Positions 1-6,659 of a DNA stretch of 11,447 nt are shown piece after piece. The notes beneath the pieces were generated by a model, which was not told the origin of the DNA, did no database searches, and saw nothing but the letters and a program-made list of their open reading frames with translations. A program made the position numbers and the translations under genes. How positions within the stretch are numbered: position 1 is the first letter of the stretch; each line of letters begins with the position of its first letter. The DNA is from Alphaproteobacteria bacterium (GTDB taxonomy: Bacteria; Pseudomonadota; Alphaproteobacteria; UBA8366): positions 1-11,447 of the forward strand of contig JASLSL010000125.1 in NCBI GenBank assembly GCA_030743445.1. Direction: 5' to 3'.

Positions 1-1047
1 CTCCAGCCAGGAGTCGACCATGGCGACCGTCGCGTCGACGGTATCGAGCTGCATGCCTTTCTGCGCCGCGATGGTCCTCACCAGACAGTCGGCCCGCTCT
101 ATATTCGGCACGCCGGCCGCCAGAGCGCGCGCCGCCGAAGACGGCTTCAAAAGGCCGTTCGCCGCGCTCGCGTATTTCTCGAATGGCACTTCATCCGCCG
201 CGTCGGCGCCCATCGCGCGGACCACTTCGCAGACCCAGTTGTAGACCGTGCGCGACAGCTCGAGGTCGCTGTGCACGGCCTCTTTGATCGGTCGCATCTC
301 GTCCTGCTGCACGCAGCGATAATTGCCGGTCAGCAGCATGCTCCACTTGGCCAGCGGGACGAAGACCGAGTCGTGGACCTTGAGCTTGACCGGCAGCTCG
401 ACCTCGCCGTCGCCGGTATCGAAACGGATCGCTTCGATATCGGCCTGCATCTGGCGCAGGATCGCGGTGTGCTCTTCCCCCTCGAACCGGGCGGCCTTGA
501 AGTTGGTCGGCAGGGCGACCTGCAGCACGTTGGTCGGCTCCTCCGGCGGGCGAAAGGCCTGCGGGTCCGGGCTGCACAGCGTGATATTCGCCGGATCGAA
601 ATTGGCCCAGACCGTGGGGTCCGTATAGCAATGCGTCAGCGCGGCGGTATCGAGGCCCAGAATGCGCGCCAGGTAGGGCAGCGGCGGCATGTTCATGATC
701 GACATGCAAGGCTTCCCGGATTTGGCCACCGCGTCCAACAACTCGCGCACGCCGGGCGAGCGGTACTGCGGCTCCTGCATGGCCAATGCAACCAAATCGT
801 ACTCGCCGGGATCGACGTCGCCGGGACCGGCAGCCGACAGGCGGCCCGGCAGGTCGCGGGAATCGATCTCGACCAGGTCGTCGCGACCCTTGACCGGCAT
901 GCGCACCCGGGCGCCGTCCTTGTTGAACAGCTCCGCCTCGTCGGGCAGGCACACGAGCTTTACCGAATGGCCCGCAAGCAGGAGTTTGATCGCCAGCAGC
1001 GAGCCGTAGGACGCGCCCATGATCAGAGTGTCGTACTTGGTGCTCAT
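1..1047 (-). CDS. Ketopantoate reductase (ApbA/PanE)-like NAD(P)-dependent oxidoreductase, 3' end missing
   Basis: The reading frame is open from an ATG at 1047 to the left edge, giving 349 codons without a stop, so the C-terminus lies outside the window. A GGGGAG ribosome binding site at 1055-1060, 7 nt upstream, supports this start. The N-terminus is a Rossmann beta-alpha-beta unit (residues 5-34) with a nucleotide-binding loop reading GASYGS at 11-16, where the usual GxGxxG has Ser in place of its second Gly. Asn119 lies where PanE has its conserved Asn after the Rossmann domain. The stretch LAKWSMLLTGN at 232-242 matches the Lys...Asn signature that opens the helical C-terminal domain of ketopantoate reductases. 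Family members reduce 2-dehydropantoate to pantoate with NADPH, but many paralogues act on other 2-oxo or 3-hydroxy acids. With a modified loop and no pan neighbours, I call only the family. A role in coenzyme A synthesis is not supported by context. Confidence 0.72.
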   Translation of the reverse strand, partial: MSTKYDTLIMGASYGSLLAIKLLLAGHSVKLVCLPDEAELFNKDGARVRMPVKGRDDLVEIDSRDLPGRLSAAGPGDVDPGEYDLVALAMQEPQYRSPGVRELLDAVAKSGKPCMSIMNMPPLPYLARILGLDTAALTHCYTDPTVWANFDPANITLCSPDPQAFRPPEEPTNVLQVALPTNFKAARFEGEEHTAILRQMQADIEAIRFDTGDGEVELPVKLKVHDSVFVPLAKWSMLLTGNYRCVQQDEMRPIKEAVHSDLELSRTVYNWVCEVVRAMGADAADEVPFEKYASAANGLLKPSSAARALAAGVPNIERADCLVRTIAAQKGMQLDTVDATVAMVDSWLE

Positions 1048-1307
1048 AAATTTTCTCCCCGGCCGATCATATGAAGGATCGGTGTCCCGAATGCGGTCGA
1101 GCCGTAATGCGCGGAAGTGGCCGCCGCCCCGTCGCGTTTGTCGCCAGCTCCCCACTAGCTCGTTGACTGTAATACTTGCGCGGTGATTTTGCCCAATCAA
1201 ATTCAGTTTATCGCGTATTCCAAGACCGTTCGGCCAAACGAGGGAAATGCTGTATCGTCCGCGGAGAAATTATCGTCCGCGCATCCGACCCGAAGGAAAT
1301 CGACCCC
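1048..1307. promoter_or_regulatory. Divergent intergenic region with weak promoter-like motifs
   Basis: This 260-bp gap separates the leftward oxidoreductase gene from the rightward secreted-protein gene, so it should carry two promoters. For the leftward gene, TATGAT (minus strand, 1066-1071) is a candidate -10 box about 20 nt before the start codon, but no good -35 box precedes it. It overlaps an imperfect operator-like inverted repeat, ccgatc at 1063-1068 and gatcgg at 1077-1082 with an 8-nt loop. For the rightward gene, TTGACT at 1163-1168 resembles a -35 box, but nothing close to TATAAT lies 15-18 nt downstream. The stretch 1140-1310 is visibly less GC-rich than the coding regions, as expected of a control region. 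These motif matches are weak and could be chance. Confidence 0.3.
1292..1297 (+). promoter_or_regulatory. Ribosome binding site deciding the GTG start of the secreted protein
   Basis: GAAGGA sits 10 nt before the GTG at 1308. It favours that start over the upstream in-frame start at 1176, which has no comparable purine-rich site and would put 44 residues in front of the signal peptide. Confidence 0.5.
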
Positions 1308-1694
1308 GTGCGAAATGTTTCACGCGCCTCTGCCGCCCTGATCCTCGGCCTTGCTATTCTTGCGTCCTCGCCGGCCGCCGCCGGGGACGCCAAGGAGTGC
1401 GTTCGCATCGGGGTCGGGAAAAAGGGCCAGAAGTTGGTCAACACGTGCAACCGGAAGATCGAGGTCATTTGGTGTCACGACGTCGAGGGGAAGCCCTATC
1501 GCCGCGGCGTCTGTGGGCGCGACGGTAAGTATTTCCAAAAGCATCACGTGCTGAAGCCGGGCGGCTCCTACCAAAACCCGTACTCGTTGCCGAGCGGCGG
1601 GACGATTCATTTCGGCGCCTGCACCGGCGGCTACTACACCACCAAGCAGGTCGGCAATTCCGGGAAATACGGTTGCAAGGAGCGAAGCGGGTAA
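1308..1694 (+). CDS. Small secreted protein with six cysteines, function unknown
   Basis: A 128-residue protein with a typical Sec signal peptide: N-terminal Arg residues, a hydrophobic core at about residues 8-19 (ASAALILGLAIL) and an Ala-rich cleavage region, SSPAAAG, near 20-26. The GTG start at 1308 is chosen because GAAGGA lies at 1292-1297 and because the signal peptide begins directly after it. The frame is open upstream to 1176, but that extension would bury the signal peptide. The mature part, about 102 residues, is basic and rich in Gly, Tyr and Lys. It has six cysteines at 31, 47, 56, 69, 105 and 123, consistent with three disulfides in the periplasm or outside the cell. I see no enzyme motif and do not recognise the family. 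It ends 32 bp before the carbamoylase gene with no terminator between, so the two may be cotranscribed. A toxin, inhibitor or binding role is possible but unsupported. Confidence 0.7.
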   Translation: MRNVSRASAALILGLAILASSPAAAGDAKECVRIGVGKKGQKLVNTCNRKIEVIWCHDVEGKPYRRGVCGRDGKYFQKHHVLKPGGSYQNPYSLPSGGTIHFGACTGGYYTTKQVGNSGKYGCKERSG

Positions 1695-1726
1695 CCGTGG
1701 AGCATCTCGCGGGTTAAGATCGCCGG

Positions 1727-2962
1727 ATGACCGAGCCCAAGATCGACTCCCGGCGTCTCTGGGACGGCCACATGGCGATGGCCGAGATCGGCCCGTCGCC
1801 CGGCGGCGGGACCGCGCGCCTGGCGCTGACCGACTTCGACCGCGAGGCCCGCCATCTGTTCCGGCGCTGGGCCGAGGAGGCGGGGTGCGCGGTCCGCGTC
1901 GACGGCATCGGCAACATTTTCGCCCGGCGCGAGGGCGAGGACCCGGGGCACCCGCCGGTGATGACCGGCAGCCATCTCGACACCCAGCCGCTCGGCGGCC
2001 CTTTCGACGGCATCTATGGCGTGCTCGCCGGGCTGGAGGTGGTGCGGGCGCTGAACGACGCCGGCATCGCGACCCGCCTGCCGATCGAGGTCGTCGACTG
2101 GACCGACGAGGAGGGCGCCAGGTTCGGCGCCGGCTGCCTCGGCTCCAACGTCTTCGCCGGGCGCCGGGCGCTCGACAACACGCTGGCGCTGACCGATGCC
2201 CATGGCAACACGGTCAGGGGCGAGCTCGAGCGCATCGGCTATGCCGGGCCCAAGCCCGTGGGCGGGTTCCCGATCGACTGTTTCTTCGAGATCCATATCG
2301 AGCAGGGGCCGATCCTCGAGAACGAGGGCATCCAGGTCGGCGCGGTCGAGGGGGCGCAGGCCTCGACCGGCTACTGGGTTACGGTCACCGGTGAGGAGGG
2401 CCATGCGGGCACCCTGCCGATGGCGCTGCGCCGCGATGCGATGCACGGGTCGGCGCGGATGATCGACGCGGTGGTCAATGTGGCCATGGATTTCGACCCG
2501 CACCCGGTGATCACCGTCGGGCACCTTCGGGTCCGGCCCAATTCGCGCAACACCATTCCGGGCCAAGTCACGTTCTCGATCGACAGCCGCCACCCGGACA
2601 ACGACATCCTGGCGAGCGCCGGGGCGGCGATGCGTGCCGCCTGCGAGACGATCGCCGAGGACCGCGGGCTCGAGCTCGAAATCGAGCAGACCAGCCACCG
2701 GGATTCCGTCGTGTTCGATCCCGGCTGCGTCCAGACCATCCGCGACGCCGCGGCGGCGCGCGGGATTTCCTGCCGCGACATCTATTCCGGCGCCGGGCAC
2801 GACGCGATCAACCTGTCACACGTCTGCCCAGCGGGGATGATCTTCGTGCCCTGCGAGAAGGGCGTCAGCCACAACGAGGCCGAGAACGCCAAGCCTGAGG
2901 ACCTCGCCGCCGGGGCCGAGGTGCTGCTCCACGCGATACTCGCGCGCGCCGGCCGAGCGTAA
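1727..2962 (+). CDS. Zn-dependent hydrolase of the M20 carbamoylase/ureidohydrolase group
   Basis: At 411 residues this is the usual length for N-carbamoyl-L-amino-acid hydrolases, beta-ureidopropionases and allantoate amidohydrolases. The signature metal site is complete: GSHLDTQPLGGPFDG (81-95) supplies His83 and Asp94, DEEGARF (127-133) supplies the Glu pair 128/129, HIEQGP (190-195) supplies His190, and CEKGVSHNEAE (376-386) supplies His382. PNSRNTIPG in the dimerisation/lid domain matches the substrate carboxylate-binding region of carbamoylases. These enzymes hydrolyse an N-carbamoyl or ureido group to amine, CO2 and ammonia in the cytoplasm, using two divalent metals. The motif set does not separate the possible substrates. 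The ATP only start at 1727 has a weak ribosome binding site, but the N-terminus (IDSRRLW...LTDFDREAR) matches the family from its first residues. A gene 32 bp upstream suggests cotranscription, and a palindrome begins 2 bp after the stop. hyuAB further downstream makes a hydantoin or ureide substrate attractive but unproven. Confidence 0.9.
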   Translation: MTEPKIDSRRLWDGHMAMAEIGPSPGGGTARLALTDFDREARHLFRRWAEEAGCAVRVDGIGNIFARREGEDPGHPPVMTGSHLDTQPLGGPFDGIYGVLAGLEVVRALNDAGIATRLPIEVVDWTDEEGARFGAGCLGSNVFAGRRALDNTLALTDAHGNTVRGELERIGYAGPKPVGGFPIDCFFEIHIEQGPILENEGIQVGAVEGAQASTGYWVTVTGEEGHAGTLPMALRRDAMHGSARMIDAVVNVAMDFDPHPVITVGHLRVRPNSRNTIPGQVTFSIDSRHPDNDILASAGAAMRAACETIAEDRGLELEIEQTSHRDSVVFDPGCVQTIRDAAAARGISCRDIYSGAGHDAINLSHVCPAGMIFVPCEKGVSHNEAENAKPEDLAAGAEVLLHAILARAGRA

Positions 2963-2964
2963 GT

Positions 2965-3037
2965 AAAATACGGGGACACGATACGATTAAATTATTGCCG
3001 ATCGGCAATACCTATCGCCATCGTGTCCCCGTATTTT
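2965..3037. repeat. 73-bp nested palindrome with 18-bp perfect terminal inverted repeats
   Basis: The outer arms, aaaatacggggacacgat at 2965-2982 and its exact complement at 3020-3037, are 18 bp each without mismatch. Between them lies a second perfect 18-bp palindrome, tattgccgatcggcaata, at 2993-3010. The element is AT-richer than its surroundings and starts 2 bp after the carbamoylase stop. As RNA, the outer stem followed by TTTT at 3034-3037 could act as a rho-independent terminator, and because it is symmetric it could work in both directions. From general knowledge, arms containing the ggggacac core recall palindromic REP-type or MITE-like elements found beside REP-associated transposases in many proteobacteria. 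No transposase gene is in the window, so a non-autonomous element is the more likely reading. Confidence 0.85.
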
Positions 3038-3056
3038 GCGCTCTCGCTTCTCCGTT

Positions 3057-3157
3057 CGTCATTCCCGCGAAAGCGGGAATCCATGCCTGAGCGGTGGTGC
3101 TGTCCGGGTCTCCCAGGCATGGATTCCGGCCTCCCCCGTTGCGCGCCCCGGAATGAC
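3057..3157. repeat. Nested inverted repeat, family 1, copy A
   Basis: The outer arms are gtcattcc at 3058-3065 and ggaatgac at 3150-3157. The inner arms are ggaatccatgcctg at 3076-3089 and its exact complement at 3114-3127. A small hairpin, cccgcgaaagcggg, at 3064-3077 links the left outer and inner arms, so the whole can fold as a branched structure. The left 38 bases (3056-3093) are identical to those of copy B at 5674-5711, and the right arms are nearly identical; the centres differ. It ends 16 bp before the molybdenum hydroxylase start codon. Reading through it in the frame of that gene gives an RHSRESGNP-type peptide, a well-known false N-terminal extension, so the gene start was placed after it. 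Confidence 0.88.
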
Positions 3158-3173
3158 ATCGGAAAATAACCCC

Positions 3174-5495
3174 ATGATCGAATTCGCCATCGGCAAGCCG
3201 GTCAAGCGCCGGGAGGACAAGCGCTACCTCACCGGGAGCGGCCGCTTCATCGACGACGTGATGCCCGAGGGCGGGGTGCACGCCCATGTGCTGCGCTCGC
3301 CCCATGCGCACGCGAACGTCCGCTCGGTCGAAACGGGCGCGGCGGCGACGATGCCGGGCGTCATGGCCATCGTCACCGCCGCCGATCTCGATGCGGTGGG
3401 AATCAAGGACATCCCGATCCCGGTGACGCTGCAGAACCGCGATGGCTCGGACATGGCGAAGCCGCTTCGCCCGGTGCTGGCGCGCGACCGGGTGCGCTAT
3501 GTCGGCGACCCGGTGGCCTTGATCGTCGCAGAGACCGTCGAGCAGGCGGCCGACGCGGCCGACACGGTCGAGGTCGACTACGAGCCCCTGCCCAGCGTCA
3601 CCGATCCGACCGAGGCGCTCGCCGAGGGCGCGCCGCAGCTCTGGGACGAGGCGCCGGGCAATCTCTGCGTCGATTACTGGGCCGGGGACGAAGAGGACGC
3701 GGTCGATGCGATCTTCGAGCGCGCGGCGCGCGTGGTCGCGCTCGACCTCACCAACAACCGCATCGCGCCGAGTGCCATGGAGACCCGTGGCGCCATCGGC
3801 GAATACCTTGCGGAAGCCAAAACCTACGTCCTGCGCGGCGCCATCGGCGCGGTTCATCCGATCCGCGATGCGTTGGCGGCGGACGTATTCGGCGTTTCGG
3901 CCGACGACATACGGGTGATCTCCGAAGACGTCGGCGGCGGATTCGGGCCCAAGAACCAGGTCTATCCGGAGTTGGTCCTGGTGTTGTTCGCGGCCAAAGT
4001 CATCGGCCGGCCGGTCAAGTGGATTGGCAGCCGCGGCGAGGCGTTCCTGACCGACCATCACTCGCGCGACCAGAAAACCAGGGTCGAGCTGGCACTCGAC
4101 GCGGATGGTAATTTCCTCGCCTACCGCGCGCTGACCGACGCCAATGTCGGGGCGCAGCTTTCCACATCCGGGCCGATGACGCCGACCATGCTGACCGCGC
4201 GCACCCTCGGCGGGGCCTACCGCATCCCCGCCCTCTATACCCGCGTGCGCACCGCCTTCACCAACTGCACGCCGCTTGCCTCCTATCGCGGGGCGGGGCG
4301 GCCCGAGGCGTGTTATCAGATCGAGCGCATCGTCGACCTCGCCGCCGCCGAGCTCGGCATCGACCCGGTCGAGCTGCGCCGGCGCAACCTTATCCGCCAC
4401 CGGGACCTGCCCTATCGCAACCGGGTCGGGCACGAGATCGACAGCGGCGACCTGGAACGGGTCTTGGAGCTGGGGCTCGAGGCGGCGGATTGGAAGGGCT
4501 TCGAGGCGCGAGCGGAAACCTCGCTCGCCAAAGGGCTGCGCCGTGGCATCGGCGTCTGCCTGCATCAGCAATGCACCGGCGGCGGCCCGGTCGACCACGC
4601 TTCCTTGGCCTTCGAGAGAGGCGGCGCCGTGACCCTCTCGGTCGGCACCTTGAGCCATGGCCAGGGCCACGAGACCGTCTACCCGCAGATCGTCGGCGAG
4701 ATGCTGGGCGTGCCTTATGACAAGGTCGCGGTCCGGTTCGGCGACACCAGCTTCACCCCGACCGGCGGCGGCTATGGCGGCTCGCGCTCGATGGAGTCCG
4801 GCGGTGTCGCCACGGTGCGGGCGATCGGCGAGGCGGTCGAGAAGGGCAAGGAGGTTGCCGGCCGGCTGTTGGAGGCGGCGGCGGCCGACATCGAGTTCGA
4901 CGCGGGGCGCTTCGTCGTCGCCGGCACCGACCGCGCGGTCGATATCGGGGCGGTCATTGAGGAGTCGTTCCCAGATGGCGGCGAGGGCGGCGACGCTTCG
5001 TCGCTGGATTCCGGCGTCACCCATGAGCGCAATGGCGTCACCTATCCGAACGGCTGCCACATCGCCGAGGTCGAGGTCGACCCCGAGACCGGCAAGGTCG
5101 ATATAACGGCCTATGTCGGGGTCGACGATTTCGGCCGGATTCTCAATCCGGTGACCGCGGACGGCCAGATCGTCGGCGGCGCGGTCCAGGGCTTCGGCCA
5201 GGCGTTGCTCGAGGAAATTATCTACGACGAGACCGGGCAGCTTTTGACCGGGTCCTATATGGACTACGGGGTGCCGAGGGCGCGCCACGCGCCGTCCGAA
5301 TTCCGCATCTCGTTCTTCGAGGACGCGCCGACCAAGAAGAACCCGCTCGGGGTCAAGGGGGCGGGCGAGTCCGGCACCGTCACGGCGCCGCCGGCGATCG
5401 TCAACGCGGTGGTCCATGCGCTCGCCGAGTTCGGCGTCCGCCACATCGACATGCCGCTGACGGCGGAGCGCGTCTGGCGGGCGGTAAACTCATAA
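3174..5495 (+). CDS. Xanthine dehydrogenase-family molybdopterin-binding subunit (form II CoxL-like), orphan
   Basis: A 773-residue protein, close to the usual length of CoxL-type large subunits. It starts with the a/b-hammerhead (Ald_Xan_dh_C) region, GKPVKRREDKRYLTGSGRFIDD, and continues with the two molybdenum-cofactor-binding domains. Cofactor motifs are VGGGFGPK at 253-260, the active-site loop SYRGAGR at 370-376, HGQGHET at 495-501, and the catalytic Glu732 in GVKGAGESG. SYRGAGR is the form II signature. It lacks the Cys that holds copper in true aerobic CO dehydrogenase, so CO oxidation is unlikely; hydroxylation of an N-heterocycle or aldehyde is the family expectation. The ATG at 3174 is chosen because the upstream open frame is repeat copy A; its ribosome binding site (GGAAAA at 3161-3166) is weak. 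No FAD or 2Fe-2S subunit gene lies on either side, so electron-transfer partners must be encoded elsewhere or be absent. The gene is bracketed by family 1 repeats. Confidence 0.92.
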   Translation: MIEFAIGKPVKRREDKRYLTGSGRFIDDVMPEGGVHAHVLRSPHAHANVRSVETGAAATMPGVMAIVTAADLDAVGIKDIPIPVTLQNRDGSDMAKPLRPVLARDRVRYVGDPVALIVAETVEQAADAADTVEVDYEPLPSVTDPTEALAEGAPQLWDEAPGNLCVDYWAGDEEDAVDAIFERAARVVALDLTNNRIAPSAMETRGAIGEYLAEAKTYVLRGAIGAVHPIRDALAADVFGVSADDIRVISEDVGGGFGPKNQVYPELVLVLFAAKVIGRPVKWIGSRGEAFLTDHHSRDQKTRVELALDADGNFLAYRALTDANVGAQLSTSGPMTPTMLTARTLGGAYRIPALYTRVRTAFTNCTPLASYRGAGRPEACYQIERIVDLAAAELGIDPVELRRRNLIRHRDLPYRNRVGHEIDSGDLERVLELGLEAADWKGFEARAETSLAKGLRRGIGVCLHQQCTGGGPVDHASLAFERGGAVTLSVGTLSHGQGHETVYPQIVGEMLGVPYDKVAVRFGDTSFTPTGGGYGGSRSMESGGVATVRAIGEAVEKGKEVAGRLLEAAAADIEFDAGRFVVAGTDRAVDIGAVIEESFPDGGEGGDASSLDSGVTHERNGVTYPNGCHIAEVEVDPETGKVDITAYVGVDDFGRILNPVTADGQIVGGAVQGFGQALLEEIIYDETGQLLTGSYMDYGVPRARHAPSEFRISFFEDAPTKKNPLGVKGAGESGTVTAPPAIVNAVVHALAEFGVRHIDMPLTAERVWRAVNS

Positions 5496-5497
5496 CC

Positions 5498-5639
5498 CGT
5501 CATCCCGGACGGCTCCCGCGAACGCGGGGGACGATCCGGGACCCATTCCGGAAAACACACGAACCGGCTCAGTCAACGCGTTAGGCAAGCGGACTGGGTC
5601 CCGGGTCTCGCCCGCCATGCGGGCTCGCCCGGGATGACG
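5498..5639. repeat. Nested inverted repeat, family 2
   Basis: The outer arms are perfect 11-mers: cgtcatcccgg at 5498-5508 and its complement at 5629-5639. The inner arms ccgggaccca at 5536-5545 and tgggtcccgg at 5595-5604 are also perfect, extended by a near match. Each side carries its own hairpin: cccgcgaacgcggg at 5515-5528 and gcccgccatgcgggc at 5610-5624. The architecture is the same as family 1, but the sequence is different. It begins 2 bp after the molybdenum hydroxylase stop codon and could serve as that gene's terminator, although no T-run follows. Confidence 0.85.
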
Positions 5640-5673
5640 AAAATGGAATTACAAGCCGTTCCCGCTTTCCCTC

Positions 5674-5790
5674 TCGTCATTCCCGCGAAAGCGGGAATCC
5701 ATGCCTGAGCGTTACCCAGCGGCAAAGTACCTGTCGGTAAATCTCAGGCATGGATTCCGGGTTCGCGCGTTGCGCGCCCCGGAATGACGA
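5674..5790. repeat. Nested inverted repeat, family 1, copy B
   Basis: The outer arms are tcgtcattcc at 5674-5683 and ggaatgacga at 5781-5790. The inner arms are ggaatccatgcctgag at 5694-5709 and its exact 16-bp complement at 5743-5758. The left 38 bases match copy A exactly, and the right half matches it except for an 8-base block. The copy is in the same orientation as copy A, 2618 bp away. It ends 15 bp past the stop codon of the leftward glyoxalase II-like gene and may terminate that transcript. Confidence 0.88.
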
Positions 5791-5805
5791 TTCGAATTGG
5801 GACTC

Positions 5806-6597
5806 CTACCAGTCGTTGCGCAACTCGCGCAGCTTGAGGAACACCTCTTGCGGGTCCGGGTCGTCGGAGAGGTCGGAGTACTTCTCGCGCAGCCTGGCGA
5901 TCACCGTCGGGTTGTGCAGGCGGAAGAAGGTGTTGATCTCCTTCTCGAGCGCCAGGGTCGAGACCAATGCCTTGTTGGTGTCCTGGGTCGCGATCTCCTT
6001 CAAGAGCGCCGGTGCGCGCGCGTTGTCGGGCTCGCGGTCGAGGGTGAATTCCAAATTGTTGGCGATGTAGTCGTGGCCCGGATAGATCAGCGTCTCGTCC
6101 AGCAAGGAGGCGAGTTGGGTCGAGAAGGTCTGGTAGAGCTCGACCGGATGGCCGCCGCCGTGGCAGTTGCCCGCACCCGCGTTGAACAGCGTATCGCCGC
6201 AAAACAGCGCCGGCTGGTCGGTGTGCGACAGCAGGCAGACATGGCTCATGGTGTGGCCCGGGGTGTCGAGGGATTCGAGCTCGACCGAGCTGCCGATCTT
6301 GACCACGTCGCCCGCCGCGAGGCCGACGTCGATGCCCGGGATCTTGTCCTTGGCGTTGGCGTGGGCCAGCAGCTTGGCGCCGGTCGCCTTGACCATCGCC
6401 TCGTTGCCGCCGGTGTGGTCGCCGTGCTCGTGGGTGTTGAGGATTTGGGTGATCTGCCAGCCGTTCTTCTCGGCCGCCGCCAGGCACTTCTTGTGGTCCA
6501 GCGGGTCGATTGCCATAGCCTCGCCGGTGTCCGGGCAGACGATCAGGTAGTTGAAGTTGCGATAGGCGTTGTCGGTCCAGACCTGTTCGACGATCAC
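5806..6597 (-). CDS. Glyoxalase II-like metallo-beta-lactamase-fold hydrolase
   Basis: A 263-residue protein with the full binuclear metal site of the glyoxalase II branch: THEHGDH at 55-61 (HxHxDH), His115 in DTPGHT, Asp135 in FCGDTLF, and His175 in YPGHDY. The C-terminal part (about 180-263) is a helical region like the substrate-binding domain of hydroxyacylglutathione hydrolases (NTFFRLHNP...). The family hydrolyses S-D-lactoylglutathione or related thioesters in the cytoplasm; the exact substrate cannot be read from the sequence. The start is GTG at 6597, supported by GAGGAG 7 nt upstream on the minus strand and by family-like sequence (VEQVWTDNAYRNFNYLI) from residue 3. The open frame extends upstream to 6759, but that part overlaps the end of the crotonase gene and looks non-coding. 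It lies 62 bp after the crotonase gene on the same strand, probably as the second gene of one operon. An ordinary GloB is the simplest reading. Confidence 0.88.
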   Translation of the reverse strand: MIVEQVWTDNAYRNFNYLIVCPDTGEAMAIDPLDHKKCLAAAEKNGWQITQILNTHEHGDHTGGNEAMVKATGAKLLAHANAKDKIPGIDVGLAAGDVVKIGSSVELESLDTPGHTMSHVCLLSHTDQPALFCGDTLFNAGAGNCHGGGHPVELYQTFSTQLASLLDETLIYPGHDYIANNLEFTLDREPDNARAPALLKEIATQDTNKALVSTLALEKEINTFFRLHNPTVIARLREKYSDLSDDPDPQEVFLKLRELRNDW

Positions 6598-6604
6598 GGG
6601 CTCA

Positions 6605-6610
6605 CTCCTC
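6605..6610 (-). promoter_or_regulatory. Ribosome binding site deciding the GTG start of the glyoxalase II-like gene
   Basis: On the minus strand GAGGAG ends 7 nt before the GTG at 6597. This strong site favours the 263-residue protein over the 317-residue frame that begins inside the neighbouring gene. Confidence 0.65.
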
Positions 6611-6659
6611 TGGGCTCGTTGGTTGACGCGTTGGCCCCATTCTATCGCGTCGCGGCGGT

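Larger units (their letters stand above)
5496..5805. other. Convergent intergenic region made almost entirely of repeats
   Basis: These 310 bp lie between the ends of two converging genes, the molybdenum hydroxylase (plus) and the glyoxalase II-like hydrolase (minus). The family 2 element (5498-5639) and family 1 copy B (5674-5790) fill all but about 50 bp. I find no credible coding sequence. Open frames here read through the repeat arms. The likely role is bidirectional transcription termination and transcript 3'-end protection, inferred from position and fold only. Confidence 0.75.

Noticed and set aside
271..1074. 267-codon plus-strand open frame opposite the left-edge reductase
   Set aside because: It shows no family motif. 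The minus frame has a ribosome binding site, a Rossmann loop and ketopantoate reductase signatures, and was missed as a closed frame only because it runs off the window edge.
1634..2800. 388-codon minus-strand open frame opposite the carbamoylase
   Set aside because: It is a shadow frame produced by GC bias; the opposite strand has all metal-binding motifs of the M20 family in order.
3036..3173. In-frame N-terminal extension of the molybdenum hydroxylase (46 residues)
   Set aside because: It translates the repeat arms of family 1 copy A. The family sequence begins only at the ATG at 3174.
3012..5444. Very long open frame (810 codons) on the minus strand opposite the molybdenum hydroxylase gene
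   Set aside because: It is a mirror of strong third-position GC bias. Its translation is low-complexity Arg/Asp/Ala/Gly text without any family motif, whereas the plus strand has a complete set of molybdenum hydroxylase motifs.
5498..5790. Possible CRISPR array, because of repeated hairpin sequences
   Set aside because: There are only two different elements here with no regular repeat-spacer periodicity, and no cas genes; nested inverted repeats explain the pattern.
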